From NCBI RefSeq assembly GCF_000091045.1, contig NC_006682.1, forward strand, positions 610,001 through 674,000: 64,000 nucleotides of DNA, read 5' to 3'. A program made the translations under genes and the position numbers. The notes beneath the pieces were generated by a model. It worked only from the letters and a program-made list of their open reading frames with translations, was not told the DNA's origin and did not search any database. The first letter of the stretch is position 1; every line of letters starts with the position of its first letter. The stretch comes from Cryptococcus deneoformans JEC21. Its lineage: Eukaryota; Basidiomycota; Tremellomycetes; Tremellales; Cryptococcaceae. Positions 35,893 to 45,317 of the stretch are shown one piece after another.

Positions 35893-36036
35893 GGGAACTA
35901 TTTCGGACACCCCCCCTATTTCTTTTGGGACACCCCCCCTCCTTCTACTTTGGGTAATTTTGACAGAGCAGCCGATAGATAACACCATGGACCCTGCAGT
36001 GCATCCCTGAGGCCCTTATGCCTGTTATTTACGTAA
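35893..36036 (+). repeat. MULE left terminal inverted repeat
   Basis: 144 bases starting GGGAACTATTTCGG. The outer part carries two copies of GGACACCCCCCCT spaced about 25 bases apart, which could be transposase-binding sites. The one difference from the right repeat is T instead of C, in GCAGTGCATCC. Confidence 0.95.
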
Positions 36037-36146
36037 CTAAATGTTCTTTTTCGTGCATAGTAAATTCAGTCCTCTAATATTATAAACATCTATTCTTCTT
36101 GTGACATCTATTCCTCTTTCGACATCTATTCATTCTTCCTTCGCCT

Positions 36147-39063
36147 TCATTCCCAGCTATGTCGATCTCTCCCTCGCTGCATTATAATACTATCCTCCTG
36201 CGATCGAATGCTCGCATCCTTGCCCACATTATTCTCTAAGTTGTATTGGTAAATTTGAGGAGATTGGAGATTATTGTATCCACTAACAGAAGGGTAATGA
36301 TAGGGAGTTGGGGCTTCGGAATGATTGTGGAATAATACTTGGTTGTAAGGGATATACTGGGTAGGAGGCACATGGTATTTTGAAGTTGGGTAATGCTGTG
36401 GAGCAGGGGGATAGTATTGTGATAATGGTGGATAGAATTGGGAAGAAGGGGGTAATTGGGGGACCGAGGGTTCAGGAGGAAGATGCTGCATTTGAACAGC
36501 ATGTGACGGATATATTTGAGAGGGGGCAGGATATTGTGACCGAGAATGCTTTTTTGGACGAAGATTGGGCTATAAAATATGTAAGCGCAAGGTCATCGAG
36601 TTGGGCTAATCTTTGAATGAAAGGACCAACTTCATTCGGTACCTCGACAAGATCTTCCTCATTTCCTTCCTCATCATCGCTATCTGGGACAAGAACTCTT
36701 CTGTCTTCACCTGCATTCTCAGCTTCTTGGTTTTTGTCGACCCTTCGAGACGCTTGAACACGCGCACAGTCTTTGGTATAGTGAGTGGAACTTTGGCAGT
36801 GTTTACAGCGCCCTTTTTTTCGCTGGGTCAATCCAGCCCCCATAATTCTTTCTGACTGAGTCAAGTACCTTCCTGAAGGTGCCGACATCCGGTCTTCCTG
36901 CAACACTGGTGGATTAGGGGCCTTCCTTCCCCGCTTGGTGCTTAAAATGGGTGGATCGAGGATAAGTTCTTGGTCCTCACCGAAGTCAAATACATCATCC
37001 AGCCGTATGACTGATGTATCTGGGGTGCCAACAAGTCTGTTAATATGGTCAAGGTATCTTTTGAGACTTGCGGCAGACCCGAGACGCCAGTGAGGATGAA
37101 TGTGATCCTTTTCAAGGTGTCTTCTTTCCCGGACGAAGCTAATGAGACGATGGGCGCAGGGCAATCCATGGGATTTTGTAAACGAGCCACTGCACGGGTG
37201 TGATTCTTCAAAGTCATCGACACCTTCATCGTAATCACCCAAATATCTTTTGGCCAAAGTCAACTGCTCAGCAAGAAGCTTCATTGCAGCGCGGGATATG
37301 GAGCCTTTTAACTAAACAATTATATCAGCACGATTACAAAAAGGACAGAAAGAAGGAAGGAACATACCCGAACAAAAGTACTGGGAATATGTGTAGCACA
37401 CCTCGTTCTCTCGAGCTCAATTCTTTTCAAAATTTTCAACCACTGCTGATCAAAATACGTACTTAGAGACCCAATGACAAGCAGAAGATCACCGTACTTG
37501 GTGTCAATTGATTTCTTAAGAGTTGCGTGCTGACCTTCTAAGCGTGAATTACCGGTTTGTCCGAAGTGAAGTTGCTTGTTGATATAGGCATGTACAAAGC
37601 GCTCCTTGATTTCATCCAAACCCCGGATATACGAGATCGCTCGAGCATATTTCTGACCAGGATAAAGTTCTTCCATCTTCCGATAACCTTCCTCAAGCTG
37701 CTCATCCGATTTTGCATGTACACAATACCGTACCCAAGCTTTGCAGAAATTCGAGACAGCCATGACGATGTTCTCTTCGTCAACGAAACAGGGCCTTATA
37801 TTGCTTTTGACATTTTCTTGAAGATGCCAGAAGCAGGAGAAGCGGTAAGCCTTGGGGAGGACAGACATGAGAGCGTTGATGAGTGCTGGGTCACGATCGG
37901 TAATGACAACCTTGACATCCGGTTTGCCGACAAGTTCGAAGAACGAATTGAGAGCTTGGGTATACCAGTTTGTGGTTTCACGCAACATCAAGATGACTCC
38001 TGCAGTGTATGTCATACCTGTCGATGTGGATCCGACGATATGGAGCATGGGCATCCGGTACAGGTTCGTCTTGTATGTGCAGTCGAAGAAAAGGACTTCG
38101 GGAAATCGGTGAATCAGTGCGCGAGCAGTTCGCTTGGTGTAAACCAAACCAATGAGTTCATCGCGTGTGTTGACAAACGGACGATGGAGCTCATCATTGC
38201 TCACTAATTGCCGAATACAAGCAGCACTTGCACTGGAGCCAGCACGGAGATCTGCACGACGACGAAAGGCGAGACGATGCAAGTCTTCCGATGTCAACAT
38301 TACCGTTGGGAAACGCTGAGACATGGTACTGATGATGGAGGGGAATGGAGTCCGGCTGTCGATCAACGTGTTGATCAGCTCTTTGGCTTCAGGCGTCCGC
38401 GAAGCACGCCGAAGAAGTGCAATTCCAATATTGGCGACAGGCGGATGATTGTGCGAGGCATTCACGACCTTCCAAGTCCAACATTTGTCTCCACCATGCT
38501 CTTTTACCTCTGCCTCTGCCATCTCCCAAGCCACAGCAGCAAAAGGGCATCCATTTTTTACGGTCTGTATAGTCCTAATGCGCACATCTTTGAAACTGTA
38601 CCCCTCGTGTGCAGCGATACTCGTCTCCAAAGATGCACGAGTATTGTATCAATTCTCTGCCCTCTTTGTGAGTTTTCGTTGGCTTCTTCCTTTTGCTCCG
38701 CCTAATAACAGCAGCGAAGCCTTGTGAGGCTGCGTAAGCCTGGACAGCGCCTTTACACTCATCTTTAGATTGGTAGTACGCTTGCTCGTCGAACCCAGGG
38801 GTAGAGATCATCTCGTCGTCGTTGAAGGAGTCAATGGGAGCCTGGATAATGTCATCCTCACTATCCTCTTCGTCGGCAATATTGGAGACTTCCGATGAAT
38901 CCGAACCTTCCATGGCATGGAGATTACCTTCATCAAAATCAAACGCCATTGATTGATGTCCCGAGTATATTTCGGCCTCTGGGACGCGGATAATAGGAGA
39001 AGGTGGGCAGATACCGGGTTGGGGAGAAAGAGGATCCGAAGAGTGCAAATCAGTCGAAGCCAT
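36147..39063 (-). CDS. MULE transposase (FAR1-like, with SWIM finger and CCHC knuckle)
   Basis: Four exons (39063-38621, 38574-37368, 37311-36643, 36569-36147) give 913 residues in frame. The order is: acidic N-terminus; FAR1/WRKY-GCM1-like DNA-binding region (QGFAAVIRRSKRKK .. NGCPFAAVAW .. WKVVNASHNHPP); MULE DDE catalytic core with DCTYKTN, VVITDRDPALINAL, FSCFWHLQENV and the glutamate in RLEGQHATLKKS; a SWIM zinc finger (CSGSFTKSHGLPCAHRL); a CCHC zinc knuckle (CKHCQSSTHYTKDC); and a Tyr/Pro-rich tail. The first intron is 46 bases and the third 73; both are needed to keep frame. The transposase cuts and joins the element at its terminal repeats. No disabling change is seen. Confidence 0.93.
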
Positions 39064-39220
39064 GATGTTTTCGAATACGTTATAAGTTTCTTAGGAGGAT
39101 GAAAAGTATTTAAATGACAGCAAAAAGGAGGCGCGTTATTAGAGAAAAAAACGCGTTTGTTGTTCGTTACTTTTGTAAAATGTTGCAGTCTGGCGCACGC
39201 GACAATATCATCTGAACTAA

Positions 39221-39364
39221 TTACGTAAATAACAGGCATAAGGGCCTCAGGGATGCGCTGCAGGGTCCATGGTGTTATCTATCGGCTGCTCTGTCAAAAT
39301 TACCCAAAGTAGAAGGAGGGGGGGTGTCCCAAAAGAAATAGGGGGGGTGTCCGAAATAGTTCCC
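39221..39364 (-). repeat. MULE right terminal inverted repeat
   Basis: This is the reverse complement of the left repeat over 144 bases with one mismatch. It lies about 160 bases upstream of the transposase ATG, so it likely contains or borders its promoter. Confidence 0.95.
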
Positions 39365-39373
39365 TTATGGAAT
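39365..39373. repeat. Target-site duplication, right copy
   Basis: TTATGGAAT is an exact copy of 35884-35892. Confidence 0.95.
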
Positions 39374-40442
39374 ACCTTTTTCTATATCCGGTCGCGGTTC
39401 TTTCTTTGCGGTGTGGCGGTTAACAAAGACAAGAGAGATAAGAGAGGAAGTTTTTCAGCCACACGTAACTCGTCATCATCACCTCTAATCTGGACGCTTC
39501 TCCAGCTCCCGTTTCCCTGAAGTCTGGAGAATAACGGAGCCTCATGGCGTTTCACATGGTGCCCCCCGATGTTACCGGCGGGTAATCGTAGTCCGTGGAT
39601 GTAGTTTAACTTTTTTTTCTTGCTAAATAAGCTAGGCGATCGACGATGCAACCAACGAACGGCATTCGCAAAGGACGGACCATGTTTCGGCCGCTCCGTG
39701 TAATTGAAGACTCTTTTTCATTGCGAGAGCCGGCACTGAACGGTAAAGAGCCAGAAGCGAACCTCCCCCACTTTCGATACAACACCGTATATGCAAACAC
39801 GATGCAAAGAGCGGTAGCTTTACAAGAAAATTTGCATGTAGCATATGATATCGTATAGGGAAGTAGAGTTATTTAGGAAGAGGTCGCTCGTGACGTGAGG
39901 CGTAAGAAGGACGGACGACGGAGCAGGAAGGCATCGGTCGCTGAAAGAAAATGAGGTCGTACTCTTTTGCAGGTTCCAGCTCTATCCGCTATTCGGTTCC
40001 TGGATAACCGTTTGAAGCATGAAGCGTGAAGCATGAAGTCTTGGTAAGACTTTTTTGAATGTCTGGCCTTGGCGCAACAAAAGTGTAAATTTCTTGGCCC
40101 TGTATCTGCTGCCTTTTCGCCGGATAACAACTTTTAGTCGTTTTCTTCACCGAAAGAATATATGCTGTACGCTGCTCGTTGAGGATGCAGCCTTTGGTTA
40201 TATTAAGGCTGTAAGCTGCGTTGTGGTGTTGTCCCATTCTTCCTCCTCTTCTTCACCTGAGTTACCATTTCAATCATCTTGCAATATTTTGTCCTTGAGT
40301 GATTGAGAATCCTCCTGTATCACTCTTACCACACCTTGTCACCACAACTACAACTTCACATACACCGTACGACGACTTGCCTCCGTCTACCACATTTCTT
40401 CCACCCCCGTCACTCAACCCAGTTTCTATCTATTCAAACAAC
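39374..40442. other. Intergenic region right of the transposon
   Basis: About 1.07 kb contain no supported gene. The last 140 bases are pyrimidine- and CA-rich and look like the leader of the next gene. Confidence 0.4.
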
Positions 40443-40883
40443 ATGCCGATCCGCAAGACCCCATCTCTATCCAAACTCATCATCCAATTCAAACTCCCCT
40501 TCCCTTCCTTCTCCTACCCACAGTGCACATCCCCCGGAGAAGAAACCCCTGCCCAAACACCCGACTCGCCAACGAGCCAAACCTCTTCACGGAGGGCTTC
40601 TACAATCTCATTCATGATCATTACCCCGCTCGCCGAATACTCCGCCCAATTTCCCCCCCTATATCCTGCCGAGTATCCCACAGAAACTGTCGTCAACGAG
40701 TCCAGCGAAAGCGATGACGAAATTGTGGAGGACCTGACGAGCTTGGTAAGCCAGAAGGAAGACGGACAAGGAAAGAGGTGGGATGAGAAGGGGCGAGAGC
40801 CTTTGGGGAGAAATGCTGTATGTCCTGGGGCACCCAAGCCGTCTCCTATAGACTTGCCAAATGAGTGTACATGGTCGAAATGA
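40443..40883 (+). CDS. Small hypothetical protein
   Basis: A single open exon of 146 residues begins MPIRKTPSLSKLIIQFKLPFPSFS at the first ATG after a leader-like stretch. The middle is Ser/Thr/Pro-rich; near residue 90 is an acidic patch (NESSESDDEIVEDL) and the end is basic (KRWDEKGREPLGRN). No domain, signal peptide or membrane span is recognised. Coding status is supported by an ATG in good context and a long frame with clear local bias, but it could be lineage-specific or not translated. Confidence 0.5.
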   Translation: MPIRKTPSLSKLIIQFKLPFPSFSYPQCTSPGEETPAQTPDSPTSQTSSRRASTISFMIITPLAEYSAQFPPLYPAEYPTETVVNESSESDDEIVEDLTSLVSQKEDGQGKRWDEKGREPLGRNAVCPGAPKPSPIDLPNECTWSK

Positions 40884-41528
40884 TAGAGAATTATGCTGTA
40901 ACGAAGTAAGTTCCATCTTCCTCATCAGTCTTTGAGATAAGCGCTGACGGGCGACGTAGAGTTGAAACGTGTAATCGATAGAGAGTCCAATAGTGAAAAT
41001 AAAGAATGTTGAAGGATTGTATAATTAGCATGTTGTTGAAGTAATTAGTTTGTAGTTTTTGTTGAAGCACAAAGCTGGAAGCGGCTGGGAAAGCCTTATG
41101 TGTATGTATCAGACCCTAGCTGCATATGAGATGGTGCATAGCACAGTGTGAGAGAGACGATAAGTTGTTGGGCAAGGGGTGGAGACGTACTGACAGTTGG
41201 CTAAAGAATGGTGGGCTGCGCACGGACCTCCTGGACGGAGCTAGTCTAGTCAAGCTGGCTGGTTCCTCAACGTTGTTGTACGAAAAAACCACAGCCATTT
41301 CTGCCTGGGCTGCTCTGTTTGCTTTGTTAGGACCAAGTTTTGTCCGATAACCCATGTCTTGTTCATACCCACTGGCTGGCGCAACTCTGCTTACCCACTG
41401 TCAAAGGCCATACAAATAGTTAAACCATCTATTGCTCGGCCTTGGCCCCCCGCTGTTCGACCTCAGTCTTCCACTAGTTATTCAACTTATCTTGATCAAC
41501 TTCCACTCCAAAGCTCAACGTCATCCCC
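40884..41528. other. Intergenic region
   Basis: This lies between two plus-strand genes. It holds a 3' untranslated region and a CA-rich leader just before 41529. No gene is seen. Confidence 0.35.
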
Positions 41529-42367
41529 ATGCCTAACTCTCGACGCCATCGCCGCAACAAGTCATCAATGCCCAAACCCAACAAGGTTAATCCAGGCCCT
41601 TACCCTCACGCACCAGCTCCAGCTCTGGCTGTTTCTTCTCCCAAGGTAGCCAGTACCCCACAAGGCTGTTGTCGAAATCAAACTCAAACTCAGACTCAAA
41701 CCCAGACCCAAAGACATGATCAAACTCCAGCCGATCTAGTCGCCCAAGCATCCTTTCCAACTCATGACCTCGATATTCCAGAGATTCGTGGCAATACTTA
41801 TCGTCGGCCGCATGCACCAAGTCCGTTGAAGAGGATTCAGACAGTACCCATGAAGGGAACTGAGCAATGGCTGAGTAGGTATCAGTTCCAGATGTTTTCG
41901 TGGGACGAGGGGCAGGAGTTTGACGGTGATGAAGACGAAGAGTGCGGGGTTAGAGGTTGGAATTGGAATAGATATGTGGAGATGGATAATGGAGAACCTA
42001 AGGAATGGATTGATAGTTTCAGTTGGGGTGGCGCAGTAGGTGATCTCTGGATTGTCGATTACGAAACAGGCTAAAGAGCACCGCAGTCCATGTCTTGCGA
42101 ATACGGGTCAAGCGTTCCCTCTGCCCATATGAGCATTCCTCCGGGAATTCGCCCGAATGGAGAGAATAGCATCCCAGGCATGAGCGTGAGTTTTTAAAAG
42201 GGCAAATTACCAGGCTGACGTTTGGCCTTGGTTTGTAGCTTGACGCACTTACGCAACTAGCAGCCGAGGTTGCTACCGAACTATCCAGGAAACGACTAGA
42301 GGAGTCGCCAAGGCCAGACGTTTCAAAGAGGAAAAGGGCCGAGGGGAACGTTTCCAGGGAGTTATAA
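41529..42367 (+). CDS. Hypothetical protein with a TQ repeat and an intron-retention stop
   Basis: Three exons (41529-42035, 42087-42185, 42239-42367) give 244 residues. The N-terminus is basic and Pro-rich, followed by a tract of alternating Thr-Gln (NQTQTQTQTQTQR). The centre has an acidic Trp-containing region (FSWDEGQEFDGDEDEECGVRGWNWNRYVEMDNGEPKEW). The C-terminus is a charged helix (LDALTQLAAEVATELSRKRLEE) with a KRKR-type basic end. The first intron is 51 bases, divisible by three, and holds one in-frame TAA; if retained, a 181-residue form ending YETG results. No family is recognised. A nuclear role is only a guess from composition. Confidence 0.55.
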
Positions 42368-42854
42368 TGATGCCGAAGATCCTTGTCGTTTGTTCAGTTG
42401 TCGGTAATGTTCGTTGTCTTGTGTATATAGTAGCCGTCGCGTGTACTCGCATTTCGTCCCATGTTTGTCCTGTGTTTTCGATGTATCTTTGCACTTGCAG
42501 GGCAAGGGGTTAAAATTCGCATTATCCATACAAAGGGTATGCTTTCGCGTATTATCATATCACATCTACGTGCTTCATTAATAGCCAGTCTTTATTTTTA
42601 TTGTTGTTGTAAAGGAAATGGAGAATACGAGTGCCACTTCTGTAACCCCGTAACTTGATCCCGTTGTTATGTGTGACGCCTAGATGTCGTTACGCGGTGA
42701 CGAGCCGAGTGGTGGTTGTGCTTTGGGTGTATTTGGTCTACTAGCAGTATCTTCCTTTCATCGTTTCTCCAGCCGGATCTGCACACATTACTCAGTCCGG
42801 ATCGCATTTTCAGAATTCACTCGCTCTCGCGCTCCCAACGACACCTATACCGCC
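42368..42854. other. Intergenic region, promoter of the PP2A scaffold gene
   Basis: This holds the 3' end of the preceding gene and the leader of the next. A frame opening at ATG 42684 runs into the PP2A A-subunit in frame, but the conserved start is [10 protein letters not shown] at 42855. No other gene is seen. Confidence 0.4.
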
Positions 42855-44928
42855 ATGTCAGACCCGAACTCGGACCTTTACCCTATCCACCTCCTTATGG
42901 ATGAGCTCAAGTCTGAGGATGTCGTCCTTCGTCTTTCATCTATCAGACGCCTCTCTACAATCGCCCTCGCTCTTGGCCCTTCCCGTACGCGAGAAGAACT
43001 CATCCCTTTTATCCAGTACCAGCTCGATGACGAGGACGAAGTGTTGTTAGTGCTTGCGGAGGAACTAGGCAACTTTGTAGAGTATGTCGGCGGGAAGGAA
43101 TATGCCCATGTCATATTGGGACCTTTGGAAAACTTGACTGCTGTGGAGGAGACTTTGGTTAGGGAGAAGGTGTGTTTAGGAGTGGTTGAATGTTGGTTTT
43201 CTGAGCTAACATCCCGCTAAGGCCGCGGAGAGCATTTCCAAGATTTCAGTGTTGCTTTCTGCTCAAGATCTCGAACAATATTTCCTTCCTATCGTCAAGC
43301 GACTTTCTACAGGAGAGTGGTTTACCAGTCGAACCTCTGCTTGCGCTCTGTTCGCCGCACCTTATCCCAATGCCAGCTCGTCTTCTCAAGAGGAAATGAG
43401 GAAGCTCTTTGGCGCGCTTTGCCACGACGACACTCCTATGGTTCGGAGAGCTGCTGCGAAAGCTCTTGGCGTGAGATTTTCCCCCCTCTTCAACAATGGA
43501 CTCGACTAACTGTGTATAGCCCCTAGCCAAGGTTGTCTCTGAGACTTCTGGCCAACACGATACCATCGTATCCGAACTCATCCCGATGTACCGTAAACTC
43601 GCCGGCGACGACCAAGATTCCGTTCGTCTCCTCACCATTCCCGACCTCATTGCCCTTGCTGCTGCTCTTTCCGACGAAGAGACCAAGACCAACTTGCTCG
43701 AACCGATGCGTGCCAGCATCACTGACAAGTCATGGAGGGTGAGATACATGGTTGCCAACGAGTTCGTTGGGCTTGCGGAGAGCGCGGGGGAAAGTATCAT
43801 CAGGGAGGAGCTTGTTGGTGCGTTTGTTGGTCTGCTGAAGGATAACGAGGCAGAAGTCAGGACCGCGGCGTCAGGTCAGGTGCCTGGTAAGTTATACATT
43901 CATTAGAAACTATGGAATATTCAGGCTGAGTTTGAATAGGCTTTGCCAAGCTCGTTGACAAGGAAGTCATCCTCGCCCGACTCTTGCCTTGCGTCCGAGA
44001 CCTATCCACTGACTCATCTCAACACGTTCGTGCTGCCCTCGCCATGGAGATTTCTGGCCTTGCTCCTTTGCTCGGCAAGGACGCTACCATCGAGCATTTA
44101 CTCCCATTGTTCTTGCAACTCCTCAAGGATGAATTCAGCGATGTCCGATTGAATTTGATCGGCAAGCTTGACATGGTTAATGAAGTTATTGGTATCGATC
44201 GTCTCTCTCAAGCGCTCCTCCCCGCCATCATGACTCTTGCCGAGGACAAGCAATGGCGGGTCCGTCAAGCTATCATCGAGTACATCCCTCTTCTCGCTCA
44301 ACAGCTCGGTGTCGAATTCTTTGACGACAAGCTCGGGTCTCTCTGCATGTCTTGGTTGGGCGATACCGTGTTTTCTATCCGAGAAGCGGCTACGATTAAT
44401 CTGAAAAAGTTGACGGATGTCTTCGGCGTCGAGTGGGCAAAGACTACCATTATACCAAAGGTTTTGGAGATGGGCAACCATCAAAACTACTTGTACAGGA
44501 TGACCACTATCTTTGCCATCACCGTGAGTCTCCTTGAAAAATAACCTTGACAAAATATTAACAAGAAACAGACGATGGCACCCTCGCTCAACACCGCCAT
44601 CATTCGAGACACCGTTCTCGACGCTGCGCTCAACCTCGCCAACGATGCCATTCCCAACATCCGTTTTAACGTCGCAAAGTGCCTCGAGACCCTCGCCTCT
44701 GTACTCGCTCAGACACCGGAAGGACAGGAGTTGGTCCACAGGCGGGTTGTAACTGCATTGAGAAAATTGCAAGAGGATCAAGATGCGGATGTACGGTTTT
44801 TCGCTACAAAAGCGTATGAAAGGACGACTGGGGATGATGTCAGAGGGGCTGAGCCTATGAGTGAGTTTTATTTTGTTGAGCTTGATAAAGCCACGGTTTG
44901 CTGATGGTGTCTGTTAGTCCTGTCATAA
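42855..44928 (+). CDS. TPD3: PP2A scaffolding subunit A (PR65)
   Basis: The spliced product begins [37 protein letters not shown] and consists almost wholly of HEAT repeats, roughly fifteen, each with the helix-turn-helix pattern. Signature stretches include [82 protein letters not shown] and [21 protein letters not shown]. These identify the structural A subunit of protein phosphatase 2A, which holds the catalytic C and regulatory B subunits. The frame is interrupted by short introns (for example starting at 43170). The last coding exon adds only three residues (ILS) after an intron near 44862-44918. A frame opening 171 bases upstream at 42684 exists, but 42855 matches the family start. Confidence 0.95.
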
Positions 44929-45317
44929 GCCAAGCGGCAGCATATGCATAAGAAACGACAGACACAAGAAACTTAGATACGACGACCCCTTTTTTTTTTC
45001 CTTTTTCGTTCCATTGTTTTCTCTCTTATTATAAACACCAGTAACAATGTATAAAAGGTTCTTCATTCTATACCCCCACACACCAAAGTGGCAGTTGATT
45101 TGAACAGAAAGGTACTACGAGTAAGGAAAAGCTGAAGTGTAGAATTTCTTTTTTCCGCCGAAGACGTTTGCAGAATTGATATGAATGTTTGGCTCTTATA
45201 CCGAAGGATGGTGGTTCGCGGACACCTCATTCTTTACCTCGAGTGATATTTGCATGCTTAGATTGGAATGGTATAACCCAAAAGTCTGTTAAAGATACAC
45301 GTCCCATTTTCCTTTCT
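44929..45317. other. Convergent intergenic region
   Basis: This contains the 3' ends of the PP2A subunit and the minus-strand membrane protein gene, with T-runs near 44990-45000. No gene is seen. Confidence 0.4.

Larger units (their letters stand above)
35893..39364. mobile_element. Complete Mutator-like DNA transposon (MULE), 3472 bp
   Basis: The element is bounded by 144-bp terminal inverted repeats (35893-36036 and 39221-39364) that differ at a single base, and by a perfect 9-bp duplication TTATGGAAT. It holds one gene, a MULE transposase read on the minus strand with an intact spliced frame. Near-identical ends, a perfect duplication and an open frame together point to a recent insertion. 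It sits in non-coding DNA next to a decayed gene. Whether it is still active cannot be told from one copy. Confidence 0.96.

Noticed and set aside
36472..36642. Frame change near the A6 run in the MULE 3' part
   Set aside because: A GTACCG..TTATAG intron (36642-36570) joins the frames in phase, so a homopolymer error is unnecessary.
38575..38630. Apparent frameshift between two transposase frames of the MULE
   Set aside because: A 46-base GT..AG intron (38620-38575) restores one frame, and the total exon length is divisible by three, so no mutation is needed.
42684..42854. Longer N-terminus for the PP2A A subunit from ATG 42684
   Set aside because: The added 57 residues do not resemble the family, whose members start at the position equivalent to 42855.
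44098..44781. 227-codon minus-strand frame opposite the PP2A scaffold gene
   Set aside because: It is antisense to conserved HEAT-repeat exons and crosses an intron; composition reflects the sense gene.
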